From the NCBI GenBank assembly GCA_964514655.1, contig CAZEQY010000021.1, positions 1 to 43,295 of the forward strand: a stretch of 43,295 bases of DNA, written 5' to 3'. The stretch comes from SZAS-7 sp964514655. Lineage in GTDB: Bacteria > Chlamydiota > Chlamydiia > Chlamydiales > FEN-1388. Below, piece by piece: positions 17,050 through 24,273 of this stretch. Each line of letters begins with the position of its first letter. Positions within the stretch are counted from its first letter, which is position 1. Made by a program: the position numbers and the translations under genes. A model generated the notes under the pieces. The model did no database searches and was not told the DNA's origin. It saw nothing but the letters and a program-made list of their open reading frames with translations.

Positions 17050-18264
17050 TCAATAAAGAAATCCTGCCAGATAGAGTGGAATTTGCGTTTTAGACCCTAT
17101 TAGTATGCCGTCTGCAAGAATATAGGCATTTTTTTCATGGCGTATCTGGGTTTCCTTTTTACTCGGCCCGCCAATTTCAAATATATAGCCGTTTACTACA
17201 ACATCACCTTTTACGCTATAAAAAGTTTGAAGACCCGCATTTTGCATCTGATTAAGGACAAATGTCTCACGGACCTTTCCCACTGTGTTATCTTGAGCCA
17301 TTGCAACATAAGCTGCAAACATCAGATTAGGGTTATCTGGGTACATTTTGTTTGGCGTACGCAAGAGAGCCTTTCCGGTGCTTTTAGGATAAAGAAAACG
17401 TATTAAACCCGCTTCTTGCAAGTAGTGTAGGTAGGTAGAAACAGTCTCAAAGTCTTTATCTAGAGCTTGCGCCAGCTTGTAGGCACTTATTTCCCCGGGG
17501 GGTGAGCTGATCACAAACTTAAATAATTTTTCCAAAACGAGCAGGCTTTGAGTTTTTAAAGAATGCAGCGTTCCTATATCTTCGTAGATGGTCTTTTGCA
17601 CGGCATTTTCAATAGCCTGATATTTTTCCCGTTCCTGCGTAAACCCCCAAAAAAATGGATAATACCCACATCTATTATATTCCTGAAGGTGTTTAAGGAT
17701 ACCTGGCATACTTATATCCTGTTCAATCGTTGTGTGCATATTCACAATATCATCGAGACTGCAAATTGGAAGCGATATTTTAAGGTGCCACTCCAAATAC
17801 TCTCTAAACGAAAACCCATGCAAATAATAGATTGTTGCCCTTCGTGAAAGATCATACTTTGTTTGCACAAGATCAATCATCGAACTTCCAGAAAAAACAA
17901 TACGAAAATCCAGGTAGGTATCGTAAATATTTTTTAATTCTTGATTCCAGTTTGGATATTTGTGCACTTCATCTATACAAAGTAGACGAACATCTGTTTC
18001 TTTATAGAGTCGATCCACAAGATCAAGCAACCGATGCTCTAAAAAGTAAACGTTGTCTGCTGAAACGTAGAGTGCCTTTCGCTTTTTCGCCCCCCGCTCT
18101 AGGACAAGGCGCAAAAGATAGGTTGTCTTACCAACACCTCGGGGACCCAGTATGCCACTAATCCTATTATCCAAGGTGATTTGATCAAATATCTTCCTCC
18201 TAAAAAATGGCAATTCTTCAAATTGCACAAGCAAAACCCGTTGAATTTCAAAGAGCTGTTCCAT
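17050..18264 (-). CDS. AAA_14 / DUF4143-type ATPase with winged-helix segment
   Basis: The N-terminal ATPase has Walker A 'GPRGVGKTT' (K46), Walker B 'VRLLCIDEVHKYP' and sensor-1-like 'VFSGSSMID'. The middle, around residues 250-290, reads as a winged helix-turn-helix ('EISAYKLAQAL' then 'VSTYLHYLQEAGLI'). The C-terminus has the DUF4143 nuclease-like layout seen in widespread but poorly understood prokaryotic ATPases. A strong GGAGGGG precedes ATG 18264. The promoter is flanked by two 16-bp palindromes (18283-18298 and 18316-18331), so the gene looks tightly regulated, perhaps by its own winged helix. These genes are patchily distributed and likely horizontally exchanged. The biological role is not established. 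Confidence 0.85.
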   Translation of the reverse strand: MEQLFEIQRVLLVQFEELPFFRRKIFDQITLDNRISGILGPRGVGKTTYLLRLVLERGAKKRKALYVSADNVYFLEHRLLDLVDRLYKETDVRLLCIDEVHKYPNWNQELKNIYDTYLDFRIVFSGSSMIDLVQTKYDLSRRATIYYLHGFSFREYLEWHLKISLPICSLDDIVNMHTTIEQDISMPGILKHLQEYNRCGYYPFFWGFTQEREKYQAIENAVQKTIYEDIGTLHSLKTQSLLVLEKLFKFVISSPPGEISAYKLAQALDKDFETVSTYLHYLQEAGLIRFLYPKSTGKALLRTPNKMYPDNPNLMFAAYVAMAQDNTVGKVRETFVLNQMQNAGLQTFYSVKGDVVVNGYIFEIGGPSKKETQIRHEKNAYILADGILIGSKTQIPLYLAGFLY

Positions 18265-18282
18265 GGCCCCCTCCCAGGTGAC

Positions 18283-18298
18283 TTCGGTTATAACCGAA
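18283..18298. promoter_or_regulatory. Operator-like palindrome O1
   Basis: Perfect 16-bp palindrome TTCGGTTATAACCGAA, located at the predicted transcription start of the AAA_14 ATPase gene, with the ribosome-binding site just downstream. Its half-site TTCGGTT is identical to that of the second palindrome 33 bp away. Binding would block promoter clearance. Confidence 0.8.
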
Positions 18299-18326
18299 TA
18301 ATATCACACATTTTATTCGGTTGCAA
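18298..18326 (-). promoter_or_regulatory. Promoter of the AAA_14 ATPase gene
   Basis: On the minus strand: TTGCAA (18321-18326), 17-base spacer, TATTAT (18298-18303), with the extended -10 context TGATATTAT. The -35 is the centre of palindrome O2, and palindrome O1 covers the expected start site, a typical repressor layout. Confidence 0.65.
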
Positions 18327-18331
18327 CCGAA
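18316..18331. promoter_or_regulatory. Operator-like palindrome O2
   Basis: Perfect palindrome TTCGGTTGCAACCGAA, extendable by one more pair to 18 bp (18315-18332). It differs from O1 only in the two central bases. Centre-to-centre spacing is 33 bp, about three helical turns, so both sites face the same side of the DNA. It begins just after the stop codon of the upstream NAT-GNAT gene. Confidence 0.8.
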
Positions 18332-18333
18332 TT

Positions 18334-19530
18334 CTAACCAAGCATACGCTTGCAAACAGCTATCATGCACTCTTCCTTGGGCATAAGATCCCAAGGCTCT
18401 TCTTTGTAGCCCATATAGTGAGCAAATGGGAGGGATTGAGCTGTTGCCGGAATGCGAATAAGGGCTCTTTTATGCTCGCGAACAAAGCGCTCGGCAAGAT
18501 CGAGCATCTTGGCGCCAAATCCTTGACGGACAAAGGGAGCATCTATTGCAACCCACCTAAAAGACGCCTCATTTTGAGCTAAAAGATCGATGCGTATTGT
18601 GCCTATAATCTGATCTTGTCCTTCTTGTCTAAAAACAAGGGGAAAGTTATTAAGATCCCTTTCTTCCGGATCATCAGGATCATACGTAAGCTCGGGACAG
18701 TATCTTGTATGAATCTGACAAAAGCGAATGCGATGGTACGCATCTCTATCGCTGCGGCTACGCGGCGTGTGTAAAAGATAGCCATTATGACTTATAAAGA
18801 CAGGTCTCTTTACCTGTAAATCAAGGCCAAAGATATTTTTAAGCAAGGCTCTATATTCAGCATCTGTTTTGATAGTTTGCTTTAGTTTTGCATCACCTTT
18901 TTTTTGGATGTATTGGCTTCCGGATATCATCTCATAGCCTTCCGGTGTAGCCTTAGAGCAAAAAACTTCGTTTGCAAAAAGAGATTTGGGCGATGTTTGA
19001 TGGTAGTGATTGCGTGTTTCAAAAAATGCTAAAGGATATTTTTCTAACATAAAGCTATAGAGCACTTTGTCATTTTGACAAAAGCAATAGCCATCACCAT
19101 CTGCTCTGATTGTATATCCACACTGCTCTTTAGGCTCATCCAAACAAAATGGCACGCTAAATCCCGAGCCCCAGCCAACATCCACAAGCCACTTTTGCTC
19201 TAATGTAACTATCACGAGCATATGCACAGACTCTTTATCTTCTGCAAGATGAGCGACACACAAACTTGTAGTAAAGCCAAGAGCTTCTAATACAAAATGG
19301 AGTAATGCGTTAAGTTCATAGCAGTAGCCGCCTCGCTTTTCTCTTACAAGCTTGTTGAACAGCGGCTCTAACTCAAGAACAATCGGCCTTCCCATCAGAA
19401 TGTCAAATGTCTCAAAGGGAATGCTGTATGCCTGATGTGCCTGGATATTCCGTAGATTTTCTACAGTCACCTCTCGATTTGGGCTATAACCAATCCTCTC
19501 AAAATATTCATTTAGCTGTGCGCTATTCAT
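18334..19530 (-). CDS. Arylamine N-acetyltransferase fused to a GNAT acetyltransferase
   Basis: Residues 1-250 are an arylamine N-acetyltransferase. The Cys-His-Asp triad is visible as C70 in 'RGGYCYELN', H103 in 'SVHMLV' and D117 in 'VDVGWG'; such enzymes move acetyl from acetyl-CoA to aromatic amines or hydrazines. Residues of about 265-398 are a second domain of the GNAT fold: 'WVAIDAPFVRQGFGAKMLD' holds the R-x-x-G-x-G/A acetyl-CoA loop and 'FAHYMGYKEE' the end of the fold. I chose ATG 19530 because longer starts overlap the neighbouring gene and add an unconserved stretch. No clear Shine-Dalgarno. NAT proteins are normally about 270 residues, so the fusion is unusual. Confidence 0.85.
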   Translation of the reverse strand: MNSAQLNEYFERIGYSPNREVTVENLRNIQAHQAYSIPFETFDILMGRPIVLELEPLFNKLVREKRGGYCYELNALLHFVLEALGFTTSLCVAHLAEDKESVHMLVIVTLEQKWLVDVGWGSGFSVPFCLDEPKEQCGYTIRADGDGYCFCQNDKVLYSFMLEKYPLAFFETRNHYHQTSPKSLFANEVFCSKATPEGYEMISGSQYIQKKGDAKLKQTIKTDAEYRALLKNIFGLDLQVKRPVFISHNGYLLHTPRSRSDRDAYHRIRFCQIHTRYCPELTYDPDDPEERDLNNFPLVFRQEGQDQIIGTIRIDLLAQNEASFRWVAIDAPFVRQGFGAKMLDLAERFVREHKRALIRIPATAQSLPFAHYMGYKEEPWDLMPKEECMIAVCKRMLG

Positions 19531-19553
19531 TTTATACCAATAGAAATAATTGA

Positions 19554-20693
19554 CTATAATTGCCCTGACTTCAACCATTCGCGCCAACTTGCATCTTCAA
19601 GAGCATAAGTCCCGCGAGCAGATTTCCAAATCAGGTTCTTTTCTCTAAGCGCATCAAGTGCGGCCTGGATAGTTTGGGGCGTGAGCGCAACCTTGCTTTC
19701 AACACCTTCTCGATACCATTTCATCGCTTCTTCACCAAATGGGGTAAAGTCAATCGCGGCAGTGATCAGCACCTTAAAAACCGCTTTTTGTACAGCCGTC
19801 AAGGACACAAATTCTCTTTCAAACTCTTCCCATAGGCGCTTTCGCAACAACTCCGATTCGCCTTTAACCAGTTCTCCTAAATTATGAGCGTCCCGATATT
19901 CTAGAGCCACTTCAGCCACGAGTGATTTCAAAATTTCCGGTCTAAATCCAACATGTTCAAATGCTGCATACATGTCATCTTTGTTAAAGACGTTATCGGC
20001 AGCTAAAAGCGGGTTAATCCAATCGACATACGCATCGGTAAAGCCGCGACCAAGGGTTGGAAAAGAGGTTACCTGACCGCCAAAAAATGGCTGATCTTTC
20101 TTTAGAACCAGGTGGGCAAGTTTATCTCGGTGCGATCCCGTCAGGATTATATATAACCTTGTGTCGCCGGGTCTTTGATTGAGGCGGTCACGAGCAGCTT
20201 TTACTGCAAACATTGCATGCATTCCAGCTTTGGAAGTGAGCGCATGTTGAGCTTCGTCAATGATCAGGACAATTGATTTACCCGTTGCGTCGCTTAAAAT
20301 TGCTAATGCATCAGAAAGTGTTAGCCCTGCGGATGTACCAAAATTTTCTAGCTCAAATTGAGCACCTGCCACCTTGACTTTACTAAGTCCAATACTTTTA
20401 AGAACTTTTTTAAAAAGACTTTCATGTTTGGCAATATTAGACTGTAACGCATCTGCAATAAGCACTGCTGGGTCGCGAGCAATATCTGCCCATAAATCAA
20501 CGTAAATGGAAATCCATCCACGTTTTTCAGCTTCAGGCACGAACTCCTCTCGTAAAAAGGTGCTTTTGCCAGTTCTACGCGGCGCTGCTAGAAATAATCC
20601 GGAACTAGCATCAATTAAGCCCTTGCCTTCGAGGTTATTGGCAAGATCTACCGCTAGTTCTGGACGCCTGAACGAAAAGCGTTGTAGACTCAT
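19554..20693 (-). CDS. AAA-type ATPase (archaeal-ATPase-like/ORC-like fold)
   Basis: The 379-residue protein has Walker A 'APRRTGKST' (K43), Walker B 'SIVLIIDEAQHAL' (about residue 140), a sensor-1 region 'LYIILTGSHRDKL' and a helical lid, then a C-terminal winged-helix-like segment ('TPQTIQAALDALREKNLI'). This resembles standalone STAND/AAA ATPases found near mobile or defence loci; the cellular role is unknown. AGGAG lies eight bases before ATG 20693. Promoter and palindromic sites are described at 20708-20755. It is the second regulated ATPase of this kind within 4 kb; the NAT-GNAT gene lies 23 bp downstream on the same strand and may be cotranscribed with it. Confidence 0.8.
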   Translation of the reverse strand: MSLQRFSFRRPELAVDLANNLEGKGLIDASSGLFLAAPRRTGKSTFLREEFVPEAEKRGWISIYVDLWADIARDPAVLIADALQSNIAKHESLFKKVLKSIGLSKVKVAGAQFELENFGTSAGLTLSDALAILSDATGKSIVLIIDEAQHALTSKAGMHAMFAVKAARDRLNQRPGDTRLYIILTGSHRDKLAHLVLKKDQPFFGGQVTSFPTLGRGFTDAYVDWINPLLAADNVFNKDDMYAAFEHVGFRPEILKSLVAEVALEYRDAHNLGELVKGESELLRKRLWEEFEREFVSLTAVQKAVFKVLITAAIDFTPFGEEAMKWYREGVESKVALTPQTIQAALDALREKNLIWKSARGTYALEDASWREWLKSGQL

Positions 20694-20707
20694 AAAAGGC
20701 TCCTTAA

Positions 20708-20755
20708 ATTATTTCTCCAAGTATAAATTATACCAGAAATAATAATCAAGACTAA
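20708..20755 (-). promoter_or_regulatory. Promoter with nested inverted repeats before the AAA ATPase gene
   Basis: On the minus strand an extended -10 TGG-TATAAT (20727-20732) is preceded, 17 bases away, by a weak -35 TTAGTC (20750-20755). The -10 is the centre of nested inverted repeats: outer arms ATTATTTCT / AGAAATAAT (20708-20716 and 20735-20743, perfect) and inner GTATAA / TTATAC (20721-20726, 20728-20733). The arrangement suggests an operator over the -10, but the region is very AT-rich. Confidence 0.55.
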
Positions 20756-22587
20756 ATCGCAACCACCTTATCTGCTGTAATGCGAATTCGCACGCCATCT
20801 ACTGTGGTGAGCTGAAATCCTGCAAAAGTTGTTTCGCTGTAGGTTACAGCACGGTCTTGGAGGTACTTAATTGCCACCTGCTCTCCAAGACGCACGCCAA
20901 ACTCTGCATCAGCACGGTAGTGTATACCTGCAAAATTGCGCCCATTGCCTACATTAAATGCTAGCTTATCAAGCTCTGATGCCACCGTAAGAAGGTCTCT
21001 ACCTTCCTGTGAAGTAAGGGGTACGAGCACTGCTGGATCGTTTGGATCAGGCTTTACGGGAGGAATAAGCGAGCTAATAAGTGCTTGATCATCAAAAAAT
21101 GCCTTAATTACCGTAATGCACGCACCAGCAATAGTAGCGTGACCTGATGGATAGCTTGGATGAAGAGGTGATGCTTCTGGATAAACCTGGCTTAAAAGAT
21201 ACGTTGGAGCGCCATTTACATTTGCAGCATTATGATCCTGCACAAGCGCTAACACATCAATACCCGCATGGGTGTCAAAGAATAGATCCGACAGATTAAA
21301 TGGATTTGTACCAGATACTTTAGCGTTGTTAACAAGCCCTGCAAAGGCCTCTGGTCGCAGCACCCTTTGTGCGCGCCATTTTTGTGCCCAGGCAGCTTTA
21401 GCAGCTTCTACCGCCACACCCCCTACTGCAGCATAGATATCAAAGTAGCCCAAACTTACAAAGGGATCTTCGTTTATAATCGTGCCATTTGCATAGGGAC
21501 TATAAGGAGACAGTTTAAACCCTGCAGAAAAAAGCACGTTCAAAGCATTGTAGTACTCCTCATAGGGCGTATCGCAATGAACATAGCTTGCCATATCTCT
21601 TCCGGTAACGATATAGCGCTTAAGCACCTGATCATAATCAGATGATTGATACGGCTCTGGTATTGCGCCATTTTGGATTGCCACAAAGTCTAAAAACTTG
21701 ATGCCAAACTCTCTATCTTGAGCTATCGGCCTAAGCTGAAGCATCTGGGTAAAGACTCCTTGAGGATCAAATGGAGAATTTGTTTGCAGACTGTTGACAT
21801 TGAGCGCTGGCCCAAAGATAGTTTTAGGAATAGTTTTAAGCGGGATCCACAAATACTGCGATACATAAGGCCCTATAAGATTGCCACTAGAGTTACCTCT
21901 AAAGAGCACACTTGCATCTACTTCATTTGTCTGAGGATTGCGGGGGCCTATATAGGCAGCACCTAAATCTTGAAGCACACTTGCAGCATCGTTTGTAAGA
22001 GAGCCTCCAAAACCATTAGCATCAGTGCCAAGGCCTGTTCCATAGTCACTAAATAACACATCTCTACAAAGCTCCATCAGATAGAGTTCTATTAACTCTG
22101 CAGCAGCCTCCGGGCTAGAAATCTTTGGAAAAAGTGGAATTGAAAATAGTGACGAGTCAGCTCCTTCTAAGCTGAATGTAGCAGAGCCTTGAGGGTTTGT
22201 GAAACGGCGCGTAGCAACATGTGCTCGCGCTATAGAGTTATAGGCCGTTTGGCTTCCTGTCCTGATAGCTTTAAGCAAACGCTTATAGTTTTTTTGGCCG
22301 CTATACGTTAATAAGCCCGTTGCCTCATCGTGTTCAAGCCCTTTACTAAACTGCGCGGCAAAGTCGGGAACCTCTTTTTCATCGCCATTATTTTCTTTTG
22401 TGATGTTGTTATATTTCTGCCCTAGCGTGCGCAAGCAGTCTGCCCCAAGGCGGCGCTGAAAGGCTGGAATCCTATCATCATTTGTAGTAAAACGAGATGC
22501 TGCAATATTTTGACAGGCATCTGGGCAGGCATCTGCCAAAAGATAGCTTCCCATAAACAGTGTGAGAAAAGATAGTTTTTGTAACAC
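20752..22587 (-). CDS. Secreted vanadium-dependent haloperoxidase-like protein (PAP2 superfamily)
   Basis: Long form of the vanadium haloperoxidase / acid phosphatase type 2 superfamily. The three vanadate-site motifs occur in order: 'QKWRAQRVLRPE' (Lys403), 'YPSGHAT' (His483, the acid-base residue) and 'GRNFAGIHYRADAEFG' (His556, the expected axial vanadate ligand). The first motif is of the algal/bacterial bromoperoxidase kind (KWxxHRxxRPE), here with Gln for His. The N-terminus is a Sec signal peptide ending near 'LLADA', so the enzyme acts outside the cytoplasm. The start is GTG 22587, with AGGGAAG upstream. Halide oxidation, oxidant defence or phosphatase activity are all possible. It is unusual for an obligate intracellular lineage. 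Confidence 0.85.
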   Translation of the reverse strand: MLQKLSFLTLFMGSYLLADACPDACQNIAASRFTTNDDRIPAFQRRLGADCLRTLGQKYNNITKENNGDEKEVPDFAAQFSKGLEHDEATGLLTYSGQKNYKRLLKAIRTGSQTAYNSIARAHVATRRFTNPQGSATFSLEGADSSLFSIPLFPKISSPEAAAELIELYLMELCRDVLFSDYGTGLGTDANGFGGSLTNDAASVLQDLGAAYIGPRNPQTNEVDASVLFRGNSSGNLIGPYVSQYLWIPLKTIPKTIFGPALNVNSLQTNSPFDPQGVFTQMLQLRPIAQDREFGIKFLDFVAIQNGAIPEPYQSSDYDQVLKRYIVTGRDMASYVHCDTPYEEYYNALNVLFSAGFKLSPYSPYANGTIINEDPFVSLGYFDIYAAVGGVAVEAAKAAWAQKWRAQRVLRPEAFAGLVNNAKVSGTNPFNLSDLFFDTHAGIDVLALVQDHNAANVNGAPTYLLSQVYPEASPLHPSYPSGHATIAGACITVIKAFFDDQALISSLIPPVKPDPNDPAVLVPLTSQEGRDLLTVASELDKLAFNVGNGRNFAGIHYRADAEFGVRLGEQVAIKYLQDRAVTYSETTFAGFQLTTVDGVRIRITADKVVAI

Positions 22588-22829
22588 GTTGACTTCCCTG
22601 GGTAAAATAATTCCTAAGAAAGCTTACGTTTGCGCCGATAACTAAGTCTGCAACCTCTTTAGTAGATGGCTCTAACACTTGGAGCACCCCTGCTATCCTT
22701 GGTGCTAGCAATAAAAAAATGCCAGCTCTAAAAGAAAAAAGTGTGCTGCAAACAATACAAAACAAAGTTTGCAACGTTATTTGTCCAAACAATAATCAGA
22801 AGTAACAACTAAAGCTCATCACAAAAGGT
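22588..22829. other. Gap without a convincing gene
   Basis: About 240 bp upstream of the haloperoxidase gene. An open minus-strand frame from 22792 reads into the haloperoxidase N-terminus in another frame. Its middle ('LLLAPRIAGVLQVLEPSTKEV') looks protein-like, but it has no ribosome-binding site, so a decayed gene is the most I can suggest. A 6-bp inverted pair AGCACC/GGTGCT lies at 22683-22706. Confidence 0.3.
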
Positions 22830-22870
22830 GGATATATACCCAATTAAGTTCAAGAGTTGGGTATACATCC
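22830..22870 (-). terminator. Hairpin after the TPR/coiled-coil gene
   Basis: Imperfect 16-bp inverted repeat, arms 22830-22845 and 22855-22870 with two mismatches (both G-U compatible on one strand), nine-base loop, followed on the minus strand by a short T-rich run. It starts at the stop codon of the leftward gene and probably ends the bZIP operon transcript. Confidence 0.6.
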
Positions 22871-23604
22871 TAAGAAAATAACTCTTTAAACAACTCGACA
22901 GCTTGTCTGAGCTTGCCTTGGTATGCTGCAACTTCATTTCTTAAAACGGTAACGCACGCCTCTAGGGTTACAATACGCGCATCTTTTGCCTTCATCTCTT
23001 CTTTGACAGTATGAAACCCGTCGAGAACACCATCAAATGCCGATAGTATGGCATCCCGCTTTTCTTCTGGCGCTTTGAATTTTGCAAGTGCATTACGAGC
23101 AACTTCATCATCAGGAAACTCGTTAACGCACTTTTCCCACTCCTCTCTAACCTCATTTTCTCTGCCCGCTTTTTGTAAGCAGGCTGCTTTATAGTGTCTT
23201 GCCAAATTACAGCCAAGAGTAGCTGCTTGCTCATACTCTCCGAGCGTCTCCTCGAGATTGTTTTTTGATTCATGTTTAGCTTTATTCCAGGCAAGAGCAA
23301 AGCGAATCCAGCCATAAAATGGCCGTGAGAGCTCTTTATGCCCTAGCTCCGAAAGATCAGAAAACAGCTTAACAATAGCGCCCTGAGATCTGCCCACAAG
23401 CTCTTTTCTTGTAAGCATCACAATAAGTTTTTGTGATACCTCAAATGCTCGGGGATAGTCCCTTTCTTTTTCAGAGGTAAATTTTTTAAGCAGCGCGAAC
23501 CCTACTTTCCCGGTTGGCTGTTTAAAAAAGTCACTTACAACATGTGCATTGCCTTCATACGAAGAGTTAACTTCACTTACAGAGCTCATTAAGCTTATAT
23601 CCAT
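22870..23604 (-). CDS. Unknown protein with TPR-like region and C-terminal coiled coil
   Basis: The 244-residue product has a TPR-like stretch (about residues 115-175: 'EYEQAATLGCNLARHYKA' then 'EEWEKCVNEFPDDEVARNAL') and a C-terminal heptad-rich helix (about 195-240) suited to coiled-coil pairing. There is no membrane segment. It overlaps the 3' end of the bZIP-like gene by 32 bp (or 17 bp from the ATG at 23589), so translation is likely coupled. A TPR protein directly behind a candidate secreted protein would fit a dedicated chaperone or partner, as in type III secretion (inference). No strong Shine-Dalgarno identifies the exact start. Confidence 0.65.
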   Translation of the reverse strand: MDISLMSSVSEVNSSYEGNAHVVSDFFKQPTGKVGFALLKKFTSEKERDYPRAFEVSQKLIVMLTRKELVGRSQGAIVKLFSDLSELGHKELSRPFYGWIRFALAWNKAKHESKNNLEETLGEYEQAATLGCNLARHYKAACLQKAGRENEVREEWEKCVNEFPDDEVARNALAKFKAPEEKRDAILSAFDGVLDGFHTVKEEMKAKDARIVTLEACVTVLRNEVAAYQGKLRQAVELFKELFS

Positions 23605-24088
23605 AAAGGGTAAGGTTGGATTGTACTACACTACTTTCTTGGATTACTTTTACAAAGATATTTTGCATTTGGGTCATGACAGCAATTGAATCTTCTTTTT
23701 GGCAAAGCACTTGCAAAGATCTTAACTCTTTCTTTAGATCTTCACTTATATTGCTCTTTAATAAGCCTTCGATTTGATCGCTAACTTTAAAAACAGCACT
23801 CTCGAGCTTTTTGAATTGATCTAGCTGTTCTTGCTTGCGTGCGCGTGAACGCCTTGCAGAAAGCATGTTCTTTATTCGTCGCTCTTCGCTACGGCTGTAG
23901 GGTACAGCAGGTGGCTCTTTCTGCTCAACCGGGTTATATTCATCATCTGTAAGTTCAGATCTAGATTTAGATTCAGGTTGAGGTTCCGCCTCAGCAACAG
24001 CACCTACTTCTAGTAAAAAAGGATCTAGGTATTCATCAACCTGTATATTCAAAAGATCAAAAAATGGAGATTCAGGTATCGCTTGCAC
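23573..24088 (-). CDS. bZIP-domain protein, candidate nuclear effector
   Basis: 171 residues with the layout of a eukaryotic basic-leucine-zipper factor. Residues 1-60 are acidic with hydrophobic clusters ('SPFFDLLNI', 'DPFLLEV'), like an activation domain. Residues 66-86 form a basic region 'RSEERRIKNMLSARRSRARK' with the diagnostic Asn74-x7-Arg82. Exactly ten residues after Arg82 a coiled coil starts, with hydrophobics at 92, 95, 99, 102, 106 and 109 (3-4 heptad spacing; F/L/V/V/I/L, not all Leu). A C-terminal helical region follows. The basic cluster could also act as a nuclear localisation signal. The start is GTG 24088 (a stop lies 5 codons upstream in frame; Shine-Dalgarno weak). A host-directed transcription modulator is inferred; a bacterial DNA-binding or coiled-coil protein is the alternative. 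Confidence 0.75.
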   Translation of the reverse strand: MQAIPESPFFDLLNIQVDEYLDPFLLEVGAVAEAEPQPESKSRSELTDDEYNPVEQKEPPAVPYSRSEERRIKNMLSARRSRARKQEQLDQFKKLESAVFKVSDQIEGLLKSNISEDLKKELRSLQVLCQKEDSIAVMTQMQNIFVKVIQESSVVQSNLTLYGYKLNELCK

Positions 24089-24149
24089 GGCAGTGTCTTT
24101 TTATAAACGGGGATAGTATTACACAACCGCACTTTATCCAGCCACATTA

Positions 24150-24245
24150 TATTACCTCGGCCCCTGCATCGCCATAGCAAAGCGCAATCGCCGCACCAAT
24201 ACCCTTTGAAGCACCCGTGACACACGCAACTTTTCCTGATAGCAT
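24150..24245 (-). pseudogene. N-terminal stub of a short-chain dehydrogenase (frameshifted)
   Basis: From an ATG at 24245 the minus strand encodes 'MLSGKVACVTGASKGIGAAI', the textbook N-terminus of an SDR (FabG-like) with the TGxxxGIG cofactor loop. About residue 22 the frame is lost: the continuing SDR-like residues 'YGDAGAEVI' appear in a neighbouring frame, and both frames stop within about 100 bp of the ATG. No catalytic YxxxK remains. This looks like the leftover of a real dehydrogenase gene truncated when the bZIP operon region was joined to it. Confidence 0.7.
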
Positions 24246-24273
24246 TTTTCCATAACACTTAAATTGAAGTTTG

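Noticed and set aside
22478..22792. 104-codon minus-strand frame upstream of and into the haloperoxidase gene, partly hydrophobic
   Set aside because: It overlaps the haloperoxidase signal peptide region in another frame and has no ribosome-binding site or recognisable family. It is kept only as a possible decayed segment in the gap note.
24049..24258. 69-codon Cys-rich minus-strand frame
   Set aside because: It is the alternate frame of the SDR stub and the bZIP gene start; the SDR N-terminal motif appears in the other frame, so this Cys-rich peptide is an artefact.
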